Positions 36,901 through 43,899 of a stretch of DNA of 64,000 bases are shown piece by piece. The stretch lies in the NCBI RefSeq assembly GCF_003240565.2, contig NZ_CP117258.1, positions 62,001 to 126,000 of the forward strand, written 5' to 3'. A program made the position numbers and the translations under genes. The notes under the pieces were generated by a model that ran no database searches, was not told where the DNA came from, and worked only from the letters and a program-made list of their open reading frames with translations. How positions within the stretch are numbered: the first letter of the stretch is position 1; the number at the start of each line of letters is the position of its first letter. The DNA is from Rhizobium tumorigenes (GTDB lineage Bacteria > Pseudomonadota > Alphaproteobacteria > Rhizobiales > Rhizobiaceae).

Positions 36901-39072
36901 GGTGTCGACTTCGGCTGCAACACGGGCGGTGGTGCCTGCAGTGTAAATGCCGGTGTCAATGGCGCTTACGGTAAGGGCGGTTCGCAGACCTCAGGCACCA
37001 CCCACACCAACACCCACATCAACGGTACTGGCGACGTCACAATCGTCACCAACGATCTGACGCTGAAGGGTGCGACGATCACCGGAAATTCGGTGACGGC
37101 GGACGTCAAGAACCTGACGATCGAAAGCCAGGTGGATACGCAGAAGGCCTCGGCTGACCAGCTCAACGTGTCAGCCCAGATCGGCATCGGCAGTGCCAAT
37201 GTCTCCGGCGTCACTCAGAAGGGCAAGGGCGATGCAGTTGTCGTCACCGAGCAGTCCGGCATTCATGCCGGGGCAGGCGGCCTCGACATCGATGTCAGCG
37301 GCCACACCTCGCTCATCGGCGGCTTGATCACCAGCGAGGCGACGGCTGACAAGAACCACTTCGAGACCGGCACGCTTACCGTTGCCGATATCGACACCCA
37401 TTCGACCTGGAAGGCCGACACCTATGGCGGCTCCATCGGTACCGGCGGACTATCGCTGGCACCGCCGGTCAAGGCCGGCGAGAACGAGACCGGCAAGGCG
37501 CTCTCTGCCATCGGCGGCAACATCCCGATCACCATCACCGATCCTGCCCACCAGACCCAGGATATCGGCACGATCCGCCGGGACACCGCCAACACCAATA
37601 CCTCGCTGCCAGGCTTGCCGGACCTCGAGCACATCCTACGCGATCAATACAAGACGCAGGCCGATTTGCAGGAAGCCCAGAAGACTATGGCCGGGCTGGT
37701 CGGGGATATCGCGTCCGATCTCTACGGCAAGGCGACGACAGAGGCCGAACGCGATCTCTGGAAGGAAGGCGGCCAGGGACGGGCACTGTTGCAGGCCATC
37801 GGCGGCGGCATTCTCGGCGGTGTCAACGGCTGGGAAGGCGCGATCAAGGGTGCTCTGGGTGCTGGAGCTTCGTCGCTGATGGCGCCGGCCATCGCCAGCC
37901 TCGTCAAAGGCATGCTGAAGGACAGCAGCCTCTCGGCGCAAGACCAACTGACACTTGCCACGCTGATCGGCTCAAGCCTCAGCGCCGGTGTCGGCGGTGC
38001 TGTCGGCGGCGGAGAGGGGGCCGCCTATGGCGCGGCGAACTATCAGTACAATTATCTCAATCATGCTGACAATGAGGCTCTAGAAGCAGCAAAGAAAGCG
38101 TGTGGTGGCGGCAAGGGAGATGCAGGGGCTTGTAAGGAACAGGCAAGGCTGGAGGCAACAGACAAGCAACAACAAGATGCTATGAACGCCTGCCGGCAAA
38201 GCGGATATCAGGCTGACGGTTGCGGCGCGGTTTTTGCGAGCGTTGTCACGGCTCTGTTCAGTTATGGTGGCACGGCGTCTTGGCTCTTGCCCGCTGATCA
38301 ATATCAGGAAGCCATCAATGACTTGAGGGTTAGTGGGGGTCTCACGCAAATCCTGAAGATTATGGCACCAGAGGGGTTCGCCAACCTTCCTCCGGATAAG
38401 CAAGACGAAGCGGGGAAGCTGATCACGCTGCTTACAGGCGATCCTTCGGGTATTGCTGTTGTCCCCTCCATTATTGCTGCTGCAAGTAAGGGGGATCCTT
38501 TAGCGCTCGTACAGCTTATTACGTTCATTACAAAATTTAAAGGAAGCGGACTTGGCCATATTCCGGAGAGCGCCGTAAGCGACAGCAATAAAATTGACAA
38601 CAGTTTTCTGGACAGTACTACGGCCTCTGGTGACAGCGTATATCAGAATGCCATAAGCACAGCGATCGGAGATGACATTGCAACAAAGCGGAACTTCTAT
38701 AGTGCGATAGATACAGGAAATGGCCATAACGTAATCGTACACGGAGGACTAAACTACGACGAGCTCGGGGGGGTGCCGTTCGTCAACGGTAGGGAAACAA
38801 ATCCGGCTCAAATTGCAGAAGCGGTCAGAAGTAATTCGGCTTACGTCGAGGGAACTCAAGTCTGTTTCGCTTCTTGCTGGAGTGGAACAAGCGGCACAGC
38901 ACAGCAGTTGGCAAGTGAATTGAACGCGCCAGTGTTCGCACCAAGCAGACCTGTCGCTTGGGATTCAGTCAGCAATAATTGGATTTTCGACACAGACGTA
39001 TTCGGCATAAATGCCGTGCCCCATCCGGAGATAAAGCCGACCTGGCAGATGTTTTATCCGAGCAGAAAGTGA
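27997..39072 (+). CDS. TpsA/CdiA-like filamentous haemagglutinin exoprotein with C-terminal toxin tail
   Basis: This 3,691-aa protein has an extended signal region (to about residue 46, ILLSGLLTLQPILANAQ) and a TPS secretion domain (about 55-300). The NPNG motif and a nearby Cys pair lie at about 158-170 (ANPNGITCNGCG). Over 1,200 residues of near-periodic repeats (FAATNAAGG, GHGDITLAGS types) follow, then a region with Trp/Tyr/Pro-rich breaks (about 1640-1800), a second haemagglutinin repeat block, and a Gly/Ala-rich pre-toxin region ending in NYLNH (3352-3356). The last about 335 residues differ in composition and resemble a swappable CdiA-CT. They contain IVHGG (His3582) and CFASCWSG (Cys3627). 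A small immunity candidate follows 4 bp later, which fits contact-dependent inhibition. Confidence 0.93.
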   Translation: MTDTSASFSNFGNGGLNVNRAAKFVRAATAILLSGLLTLQPILANAQSVSAAGSAPSANQPGVGAAPNGVPLVDIVTPNSAGLSHNKYDNFNVGTPGLILNNFSGEVGMSNLGGVTPGNANLKNSGPASVILNEVTSGNRSALEGPTEVFGGRADVIIANPNGITCNGCGFFNTPRATLTTGTPDIGSDGRLAGFGVTRGDVTFEGAGANLAASPGAVDLFDVVSRQIHVNAPLYGKTIRLTGGASKYDYATGEATSLTATSGTPEYAIDGSALGAMQADRIKIVVTEKGAGVKMSGDMAANAGELTLSADGKISIGNASARDGVTLTSKRQVTAARVTTKQKVKVQADAGITLQSVAADSDIELLNGAGLLSVVGDVNSGTTVVMSAIGGITAGSVTAGNGAATLNATSGDIAIAGAAISTGGLTLTASHGAISAASLQSNQNIALNAGLEIAVAGNVLAEAGISASGRSLSAGLIVSGIDIAATSADPNGHVVLGNAGDLSLTAVNGSITTGNLLSAGSLGISATGNVTAGSIQSAKSLTISAASFSATGMTSHGALAVTASSGGVDVSGQVFAASNVLISGSAIQASAIVSGVDFAATSANGGSLVVGSAGTLDLSADAGIITVDTLLSAGDLTAKAALLQSTDISSHGNVEVDGGVGVTGQLLSAGPVTINGNANGVSAGLLASGVDFAATKAAGGNIVVASSADLTISNSAGAINAGTVLSAGVITAVGQTITADTVTGHGDVSLVGIPNTLAGSGGVKIAGQVLGGGNVSIAGSAIAADAIVSGVDIAATDAAGGKVVLGASTAGTGNLTLTANGALSAGALLSSGVLSANAATIAAGSISAHGDMTIAGVINVTDQILGGRNVLISGQSLAAQALVAGINFDASDAAGGNIVLGQTGDLNVSVSGAVAAPTVQAAGTIDVTAASVSAGTITGHKDITLAGASRGVTIANQVLGGSDISVSGSSIQAGTIVSGVDFSATNAAGGAIMLAPSGATNLTASGDIAAGTVAAAGDITAAAVNLKADSITGHGNVGIAGSVDVSNQIIASGNLTLNGGHIKAPTLISGIDFAATNAAGGTIVLGTVGEMNLTATASIDAQSMLSAAAINASGGTITADAMTGHGDITLAGSSSVKITGQLIAAGDVLLSGSTVQINQAISGVDFTRSAQSSNGAIALGEAGDLNIKAASATAGTLIVAGGLDIAASAFTSGNITGHSAVLIGSSASPGTVAINGQLLGAGNVSITGSAVNGNVIAAGVDFAATDRSGAGSVILGQTGALRLTATAGDISFNSLLAAGTITANAANTVSANVVSHGDLAITADNGITLTGQSLASRNADLSARSMTIDTLISGVDFAATKAATGGSLMLQRSGAMTLSASNGSIIANSLVSGGNLAATAMQNIRYNSLQSLGSATLTAQGTIAYTNTTRVGGNLTLNTAAVDLSGSRGSQMSVGGTLIVNGASANLSGSNLVFGGLSLNLSGSADLSNAEVRTVTNAGGSGDIAIAAAGLTSNANTSLLAAHDLTLSLPSLANAGQLAAGNNLTFNVGGDFSNSASGLVFANGNANFFIGGVLTNDAGAIFASHNFAIQGTAPGQRNGATINVSGLLQAGGDMSILTSNLTNKRSTTPTWVTGQLVSSGGVVGTFVLNPDVAGKPFAYLETVDENTFQLYPGIDPPSWQDYQPQLWSQATLADGTSYHAWTWISGNGPTEVRPIYNWIKDRVPKDANGNPVLDPNNPSKYFIVDNVVRGGSDTSTTYTWDPTAKISQSVYEDRFTSALTPEAVIRSGGNLTVDATNLTNSYSRIEAGGNASFSGSTLTNEGVALNRTTTLTCTAQSACTAFNADGTADPSRDIANGTSIASGTETIGGAAGIIKAAGSLAINYATINNTSAAGSIAGQSAVNAPVTQSNPLSALNGMTAGGALFNVNAALAGVSANGGAVLGSGPSLDGGITASGAAAVNAHSLIGKLTTAIGNSGNLVQILQANGTELAALSKPQSGGVGMTVPGQVFLFETRAAFLDVSTFYGSGYFINRIGYTPDTKVPFLGDAYFDNQIVDEQMRQLVGDGLGAGSFIPGNGAIDQMKTLLDNGVAYMQAHGLALGQALTPEQAASLTQSMVIYQAQTIDGAQVLVPVVYLSAEDRAKVNGSGATIAGNTVKIDGGSVNNSGAIAAADGLTINATEIKSNGGIFYAGGNVNLTASNGITLAAQTMTIGGQSLVNTNVGVSAGGNIRLAANNSDLNLNGASVKAGGSAQLSGNNVNLAAVKVDNSGQQNATGARVTAGSNLAIAANNDVNVIGSSAKSGGDLNIKATNGAVNVVSTDVARKTNDGYTKTSGTDQQASQLTAGGNLSVNGNNGVLISGSDLSAKGDVGLRSNGDINVTTAQSQSASTFGKGASSSITNNGSTITAGGDLVAKSNNDINVIGSTMAADGMLGLQAKNNVTIAEATDGYTLDVKSSTKKSGFLGSTKENASGHLETTTAAGSTLSGKDSVTIISGGDTTVSASKVTAGDATQSSDLNIQTGGNLIVASAKDTETENDSAKRKGFLRSGSSNYQGYNETTVGSELSASGDVNLDAGKAAVIVGSKVNADGSLSVSGESVSIIGAEESHQSDSQRKDSGLFVGSGGGFISLYGKNEKQGAQSSTDNVGSKLSAGQDVNLTARATDLNIMGSQVNADRDINLSAVRDVNVTPGAESAAQSEEQKNSGFGLAFSSGNGGFSLGIGAQSTKDSTAQQSDTNAMSALSAGRDLNISAGNNVNLQATSASAERDVNLFAGNDINLLSANDVTNYEEMHEKTFDGVTLSVSSKVSQAAQSIMNSAERLSDSGGVNAVTNTAIAGLGFYQAYKDLTGVYDGLTTTDPLAVKGLAFSIGVNAGVSHQESKSSSTTSTPVVTDIRAGRSITMEAENGSITSDGAQIYAGYDKYGLPNVSGDPLNGDIFLSATNGDINLNAATGTSDTSSSNTSTSVGVGVDFGCNTGGGACSVNAGVNGAYGKGGSQTSGTTHTNTHINGTGDVTIVTNDLTLKGATITGNSVTADVKNLTIESQVDTQKASADQLNVSAQIGIGSANVSGVTQKGKGDAVVVTEQSGIHAGAGGLDIDVSGHTSLIGGLITSEATADKNHFETGTLTVADIDTHSTWKADTYGGSIGTGGLSLAPPVKAGENETGKALSAIGGNIPITITDPAHQTQDIGTIRRDTANTNTSLPGLPDLEHILRDQYKTQADLQEAQKTMAGLVGDIASDLYGKATTEAERDLWKEGGQGRALLQAIGGGILGGVNGWEGAIKGALGAGASSLMAPAIASLVKGMLKDSSLSAQDQLTLATLIGSSLSAGVGGAVGGGEGAAYGAANYQYNYLNHADNEALEAAKKACGGGKGDAGACKEQARLEATDKQQQDAMNACRQSGYQADGCGAVFASVVTALFSYGGTASWLLPADQYQEAINDLRVSGGLTQILKIMAPEGFANLPPDKQDEAGKLITLLTGDPSGIAVVPSIIAAASKGDPLALVQLITFITKFKGSGLGHIPESAVSDSNKIDNSFLDSTTASGDSVYQNAISTAIGDDIATKRNFYSAIDTGNGHNVIVHGGLNYDELGGVPFVNGRETNPAQIAEAVRSNSAYVEGTQVCFASCWSGTSGTAQQLASELNAPVFAPSRPVAWDSVSNNWIFDTDVFGINAVPHPEIKPTWQMFYPSRK

Positions 39073-39076
39073 TTTT

Positions 39077-39520
39077 ATGGAAAATTTAAAACGCTTATTT
39101 TTATATAAGGAAAGACAAAACTCGCCCGAGTCATTGGCGGCTCCGAGTATTGAAGACAATATGAATGCAATGTCCGTCAGGCTTGCTAAAGAAGTTGCTG
39201 ATTACCTAAAGCAGGGATTGATTCTCATCGAATTTGTCAGCCCCACGCTCGACCCATACAGTCAGCACGATATGGTGAGAAACGTTGTCTTTTCTGATGG
39301 CGTATATTTTTGGGACGGAGTGATACTACATTGGGTTGAGAAGTACCGAGTACGAATGCCGGAGGAATTCATGAGACATTTTTATTCTGCTACGAGTCAT
39401 CCGATTCCTGTTAATGATTCAGACATACCGAAGTTGCTTGCGGCCTTTAAAACTGCTGATCCGCTTATGGCCCTTGCGCCTGAGAAAGACCGTTCACGGC
39501 ATAGTAAACTTAAAGGATAA
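39077..39520 (+). CDS. Candidate immunity protein for the CdiA-like toxin tail
   Basis: The 147-aa, cytosolic-looking protein (MENLKRLFLYKERQNSPES...) starts 4 bp after the tpsA stop codon. It is AT-richer than the upstream genes, like the toxin tail itself, suggesting the two moved in together. The core has EVADYLKQGLILIEFVSPTLD and DGVYFWDGVILHWVEKY. No family is recognised. The immunity role is inferred from position, size and composition. Confidence 0.7.
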   Translation: MENLKRLFLYKERQNSPESLAAPSIEDNMNAMSVRLAKEVADYLKQGLILIEFVSPTLDPYSQHDMVRNVVFSDGVYFWDGVILHWVEKYRVRMPEEFMRHFYSATSHPIPVNDSDIPKLLAAFKTADPLMALAPEKDRSRHSKLKG

Positions 39521-39740
39521 TAGGCCGACAAAAGACGCCATCCGCAGAAATCTCTCATGCTCGAGCCTTTCCGCCCACAGCCTCATCGCCGGCGTGCGCA
39601 GTTCGTGATAATGGTTCGAAGGATATCGTGGCGCGGGATGTGGAATAGGTTGGCGATCGGGTCATGGGTGTAGATGTTGACCTGCCACTGCGAATTTCCT
39701 CCAGAATTGATTAGAGTCCGGCCCATTAGAGGACGGACGA

Positions 39741-40007
39741 ATGAAGAAGCAGAGATTTACGGAAGAGCAGATCATCGGTGTGCTGCGTGAGCAGGAGGCT
39801 GGCGCAAAGGCGGCCGACCTTTGCCGCAAGCACGGAATTTCAGAAGCGACGTTTTACAACTGGAAGGCCAAATACGGCGGCATGGAAGTGTCCGAGGCGA
39901 AGCGTTTGAAGGCGCTCGAAGATGAGAATGCGAAGCTGAAGAAGTTGCTGGCCGAGCAGATGCTGGACGTTGCCGCACTCCGCGAGCTTCTTTCAAAAAA
40001 ATGGTAG
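39741..40007 (+). CDS. IS3-family transposase OrfA
   Basis: The 88-aa DNA-binding subunit has a helix-turn-helix ([42 protein letters not shown]) and a leucine-zipper-like end ([22 protein letters not shown]). It ends LSKKW just after an A7 slippery run, where ribosomes can shift by -1 into orfB to make the full transposase. Confidence 0.93.
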   Translation: MKKQRFTEEQIIGVLREQEAGAKAADLCRKHGISEATFYNWKAKYGGMEVSEAKRLKALEDENAKLKKLLAEQMLDVAALRELLSKKW

Positions 40008-40930
40008 GGCCCGCCGCCAAGCGTGACGCGGTCACGCATCTGAAGGCCGTTATGGGGCTTTCAGAACGGCGGGCCTGCCAGATTATATCCGCCGACCGCA
40101 AGATGATCCGCTACCGATCCTGCCGACCGCCGGAAGTCGAGCTGCGATTGAGGCTGCGCGATCTGGCCAATGAGCGCCGGCGTTTCGGATACCGACGGCT
40201 GTTCATTCTGCTTCGGCGCGATGGAGAGCCGTCTGGCGTCAATCGCATCTATCGACTGTATCGGGAGGAAGGTCTTTCCGTTCGCAAGCGGAAAGCCAGG
40301 CGGCGCGCTGTCGGCACCCGTGCGCCGATCCTCGTCGAAGCAAAGGCAAATGCCCGCTGGTCGCTGGATTTCGTCCACGATCAGTTCGCCTGCGGCAGAC
40401 GTTTCCGCGTGCTCAACATTGTCGCCGACGTTACACGCGAATGCCTGGCGGCAATCCCGGACACCTCGATCTCCGGCCGCCGTGTGGCTCGTGAACTGAC
40501 GGCACTGATACAACGGCGGGGGAAACCGGGAATGATTGTTTCGGACAACGGCACAGAACTCACCTCGAACGCCATCCTCGCCTGGTCGAAAGATCACAAG
40601 GTTGACTGGCACTACATCGCACCAGGAAAGCCAATGCAAAACGGCTATGTCGAGAGCTTCAACGGCCGCATGCGTGACGAGCTGCTGAATGAAAGCCTGT
40701 TCTTTGGTCTCGACCATGCCCGCAGCGCTATTGCTGAATGGGCGGACGACTACAACCATTTTCGGCCGCACTCATCGGTCGGATACCAGACCCCGGCAGC
40801 CTATGCCGGAACCATCGCCGCAACCGGCTCCAACGCTACGCAATATGGAAGCTTCGCGTTTCCGCCGGTTGCTGACACCGCGCCATTTGGCGTATCAAAA
40901 ACCGCCGAGGCTCTAATCGCTGCCGGATGA
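40001..40930 (+). CDS. IS3-family transposase OrfB (DDE integrase)
   Basis: The 309-aa catalytic subunit contains an HTH_21 region ([26 protein letters not shown]) and an rve integrase core. The DDE residues are visible: Asp in [10 protein letters not shown], Asp in VSDNGTEL and Glu in [16 protein letters not shown]. The terminal [20 protein letters not shown] is typical of the IS407 group. The frame appears intact, so the element may still be mobile. Confidence 0.95.
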   Translation: MVGPAAKRDAVTHLKAVMGLSERRACQIISADRKMIRYRSCRPPEVELRLRLRDLANERRRFGYRRLFILLRRDGEPSGVNRIYRLYREEGLSVRKRKARRRAVGTRAPILVEAKANARWSLDFVHDQFACGRRFRVLNIVADVTRECLAAIPDTSISGRRVARELTALIQRRGKPGMIVSDNGTELTSNAILAWSKDHKVDWHYIAPGKPMQNGYVESFNGRMRDELLNESLFFGLDHARSAIAEWADDYNHFRPHSSVGYQTPAAYAGTIAATGSNATQYGSFAFPPVADTAPFGVSKTAEALIAAG

Positions 40931-41046
40931 AAGTTCAGTGGCAGGTCACCGGGCGAATTGATAGTTTCGGCATACCCAAGATAAGCGGTCTTCAGTGATC
41001 TCAAGAAAGGCAGCCTTTTAGGAAGTTCTCTCGGAGCGGTCGTGGC

Positions 41047-42084
41047 TCAGGCTGCAAATACATGCGCATCGGCCGGATCTATCGCCACATGGACCTGGCT
41101 TCCGACCTGAACATCTGCGCAGCTTCGGCTCGGCCAATCAACGCGCAGGCGTACCGGGCCCTCTTCGAGATCAAGCTGCAAATAGAAGCGCGTTGTCTGC
41201 CCCTGGAACATCCGCGCGTCAACACGCGCCGGATGGCCTTGACCGGGCTCCACCATGAGCACGTCCTCCGAACGCACGAAAACCTGCGCCCTGTCGCCAA
41301 TGGCCCCGACCGGAAGTAGAAGCGCCTTGCCCATCTGGACCGCACCGTTGCGCACCGCCAGATCAAACCGGTTTCTATTGCCGATGAAACCGGCACTAAA
41401 ATCGGTCGCCGGCGCATTGTAGAGGTCGGCAGGCGTCGCAACCTGTTCGGCTCGACCGCTGCGCATGACGACGACACGATCGGCGACGGCCAGGGCTTCG
41501 GACTGGTCGTGGGTAACGAGTATGGCGGTGGTTCGGATGCTCTGCTGGATGCGGCGGATTTCGTCGCGCAGGTAATCCCGCACGACGGCATCAAGCGCCG
41601 ATAGGGGCTCGTCGAGCAGGAGAACCGCAGGATCGGGTGCGAGCGCCCTGGCAAGCGCGGTTCGCTGCTGCTGGCCGCCGGACAGCATGTTCGGATGGTG
41701 ATCGGCGCGTTCGTCGAGCCCGACAAGCGCGAGAAGTTCGTCGACACGAGCTGCGATCTTGGCCTGAGCCATTCCCCGCACCTTAAGCGGGAAAGCGATA
41801 TTGTCGCGCACGGTCATGTTTGGAAACAGCGCGTAGGCCTGGAAAACCATGCCGATCGGTCGAGCCTGGGTTGGCAGTTGTGTCACGTCCTCGCCACCAA
41901 ACAGAATACGGCCTTCGTCCGGCTGTGCCAGGCCTGCAATACAACGCAGCAGGGTGGTCTTGCCGCATCCGGAACTGCCCAGAAGCGCGATCATCTCGCC
42001 GCTTTCTACCTGAAGACTGATATCGTCCAGGGCAATCTTGCCGCCATAGCGTTTGGAGATGCGGTCGATGGTAATCGTGCTCAT
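41047..42084 (-). CDS. Phosphonate-type ABC transporter ATP-binding protein
   Basis: This 345-aa ATPase has Walker A GSSGCGKTT (about 36-44), Q-loop VFQAYALFPNMTVRDN, signature LSGGQQQR, Walker B VLLLDEPLSALDA and the H-loop ILVTHDQSEAL. A TOBE-type C-terminus follows. It belongs to the PotA/FbpC/PhnT group. Its start overlaps the preceding permease stop by 4 nt. It powers uptake of the substrate bound by the downstream-named binding protein; 2-aminoethylphosphonate is inferred from the phnX neighbour. Confidence 0.9.
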   Translation of the reverse strand: MSTITIDRISKRYGGKIALDDISLQVESGEMIALLGSSGCGKTTLLRCIAGLAQPDEGRILFGGEDVTQLPTQARPIGMVFQAYALFPNMTVRDNIAFPLKVRGMAQAKIAARVDELLALVGLDERADHHPNMLSGGQQQRTALARALAPDPAVLLLDEPLSALDAVVRDYLRDEIRRIQQSIRTTAILVTHDQSEALAVADRVVVMRSGRAEQVATPADLYNAPATDFSAGFIGNRNRFDLAVRNGAVQMGKALLLPVGAIGDRAQVFVRSEDVLMVEPGQGHPARVDARMFQGQTTRFYLQLDLEEGPVRLRVDWPSRSCADVQVGSQVHVAIDPADAHVFAA

Positions 42085-42989
42085 TTTCCAGCCTTTCCCG
42101 GCATGGGGGTGCCGACGGTCGAGGCGCGCCCGAGGTTGAGCGCGACCACACCGATCGATAGCGCCAGTGTGATGAAGAAGGTGATGATAGTCATTACGGC
42201 CAGCATGTTGAAGTCGGCATCCGTGCTCTTCAGGAGGTTGAGCGTGTAAAGTGGCACGGTTTCGAAGCGGCTGCCGACCAGCACCTGCACGATGGCGATT
42301 TCGTTGAAGCTGATGCCGAAGGCTAGGATGGCCCCGCTGGCGATGCCGGGGCCGATATTGGGAAGGATAACGCGGCGGATCGTCGTCCAGAGGTCGGCGC
42401 CGCAGGTCCGGGACGCCTCGGTGAGCGCCAGAACGTTGGCAGCGGCCATCGACCCGTCGATGGCCCAGTACACGAAGGAAAAAGCCACCGCGACATGGGC
42501 TCCCACGACAAGCCCGACCGTCCCCTGCAGGAATGGTGCGTTATCGCCGGTTGCCTTCAGCAAGCCGAAAGCGATGACGAGGAGCGGCACCGCGAACGGA
42601 ATGGCGGCTAGAAGTTCCAGGACCGGTCGGATCGCGGGATTGCGGACCCTCTGCCAGTAGACAGCGGGGGCCACTAGCAGCACGTCGAGAAGAGCAACAA
42701 GCACGGCCAGCCATACGGAACGCCAGAGAACGGACAGAAACCGCATGTCGACGAAAGCGTCTCTCCAGTGGGCGAGCGTATATCCGTCCGGCAGAATGCT
42801 CGTCGACCAACGGGTGGCCACGCCATAGAGAAAGACGGCCAGCATCGGCACCATGATATAGGCGATCGTCAGTACCAGCAGCAGAAAAGCAGCAACCGGG
42901 AACCGCCGTGTCCGCGCCAGCAGACCGGCAACGGCGACCGTCGGCGTGGCATGCGGCGACTGTGTGGTTTGGAGGCTCAACTCAGCCAT
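42081..42989 (-). CDS. Phosphonate-type ABC transporter permease (second)
   Basis: The 302-aa integral membrane protein has about six hydrophobic segments (FPVAAFLLLVLTIAYIMVP first) and the binding-protein-dependent transport EAA loop near EASRTCGADLWTTIRRVILPNIGPG. A longer frame exists upstream, but the ATG at 42989 gives the normal length. It overlaps the first permease by 13 bp and the ATPase by 4 bp. Confidence 0.88.
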   Translation of the reverse strand: MAELSLQTTQSPHATPTVAVAGLLARTRRFPVAAFLLLVLTIAYIMVPMLAVFLYGVATRWSTSILPDGYTLAHWRDAFVDMRFLSVLWRSVWLAVLVALLDVLLVAPAVYWQRVRNPAIRPVLELLAAIPFAVPLLVIAFGLLKATGDNAPFLQGTVGLVVGAHVAVAFSFVYWAIDGSMAAANVLALTEASRTCGADLWTTIRRVILPNIGPGIASGAILAFGISFNEIAIVQVLVGSRFETVPLYTLNLLKSTDADFNMLAVMTIITFFITLALSIGVVALNLGRASTVGTPMPGKAGK

Positions 42990-43894
42990 CGCGTCCCTCG
43001 TCGAACGATAATGCGGTAAAGGGTGAGGCTGAATGCCGCGAGAAGCATCAGTATGACGGCTAGAACCGGCATGCGCTGCGACCCGAACAGCGAACCCAGC
43101 ATTGACTGGCTCATCTCGACGGTGACGAGACGAAAAGCCGTGGGCGATGTACCGAGAAGCGCGACCGGCACCCCGTACATGCCGACAGACCAGGTGAAAA
43201 TCAGAAGCCAGCAGGCCAGCAGGAACGGCCGCAACACCGGCCATCCGATCCTGCTCCAGAACTGCAGACGGGAGGCCGAGCAGGCTTGTGCCGCCTCCCA
43301 CCATTCATCGCGCAGAAGGCTCATCGCCGGCAGGCACAGAAGGACGAACAGAGGCACGTTGCTATATTCGTAGGCTATGACCAGCCCCCAGAACGTGTTG
43401 GGTGCGGGCGGTTGCACGGGCAGGCCCAGCGCCTGAAGCGACAGTGTCACCATGCCGTAGGTCCCGAGCGCCGCCACGAAGGCAAAGCCGAGGCCGATGC
43501 CGCTGAAATTGGTGGCAACGTTGAGGATGCCGAGATGGATCGCCCGGTTCAGCCGGGTCATGCGCGACACGATCCAGGCAAGCGGCGCGCCGACGAGAAG
43601 CGCGATCGTCGCGACGGTGAAGCCGAGCATCAGGCTGTTGATCATCGCGGCGCGCATCGTCTTGGCAGAAAAGACGCTTATCCAGTTGGCGAGCGTGAAG
43701 CCACCTCCCGTCGCGTCCGCGAAACTCTGACGCAGCATGACCACGCAAGGCACGAACAGCATAAATGTCGCAACGATGATGATCGGCAGGGCCAGCGACC
43801 AATCGACGAACCAGCGCTTGACGATGTGCCATCGCGAGGCCCTTGTGGGGCCTCGCGATGCGGCGGTGGAAACGGACCTGCCGATATCGGTCAT
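42977..43894 (-). CDS. Phosphonate-type ABC transporter permease (first)
   Basis: The 305-aa permease has a first membrane segment WSLALPIIIVATFMLFVPCVVML, further helices, and an EAA-type loop (EWWEAAQACSASRLQFWSRIGWPVLRPF). The ATG at 43894 lies 5 bp after the binding-protein stop. Together with the second permease it forms the heterodimeric membrane channel. Confidence 0.88.
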   Translation of the reverse strand: MTDIGRSVSTAASRGPTRASRWHIVKRWFVDWSLALPIIIVATFMLFVPCVVMLRQSFADATGGGFTLANWISVFSAKTMRAAMINSLMLGFTVATIALLVGAPLAWIVSRMTRLNRAIHLGILNVATNFSGIGLGFAFVAALGTYGMVTLSLQALGLPVQPPAPNTFWGLVIAYEYSNVPLFVLLCLPAMSLLRDEWWEAAQACSASRLQFWSRIGWPVLRPFLLACWLLIFTWSVGMYGVPVALLGTSPTAFRLVTVEMSQSMLGSLFGSQRMPVLAVILMLLAAFSLTLYRIIVRRGTRWLS

Positions 43895-43899
43895 CGGGA

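Larger units (their letters stand above)
39678..40948 (+). mobile_element. IS3-family insertion sequence (IS407-like)
   Basis: The element is bounded by inverted repeats TGACCTGCCACTG (39678-39690) and CAGTGGCAGGTCA (40936-40948), about 1.27 kb in all. It carries overlapping orfA and orfB with an A7 run (39995-40001) suited to -1 frameshifting. The flanks (ATGT left, CCGG right) show no target-site duplication, so one side was probably rearranged after insertion. The 157 bp between the immunity gene and the left end hold no recognisable gene. Confidence 0.9.

Noticed and set aside
39521..39677. Possible transposase remnant left of the IS3 element (minus strand, HELRTPAMRLWAERLEHERF)
   Set aside because: The frame looks coding but I cannot tie it to a transposase or any other family, so it is not called.
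42977..43304. Upstream extension of the second permease to 43304
   Set aside because: It would overlap the first permease by over 300 bp; the ATG at 42989 gives the family length.
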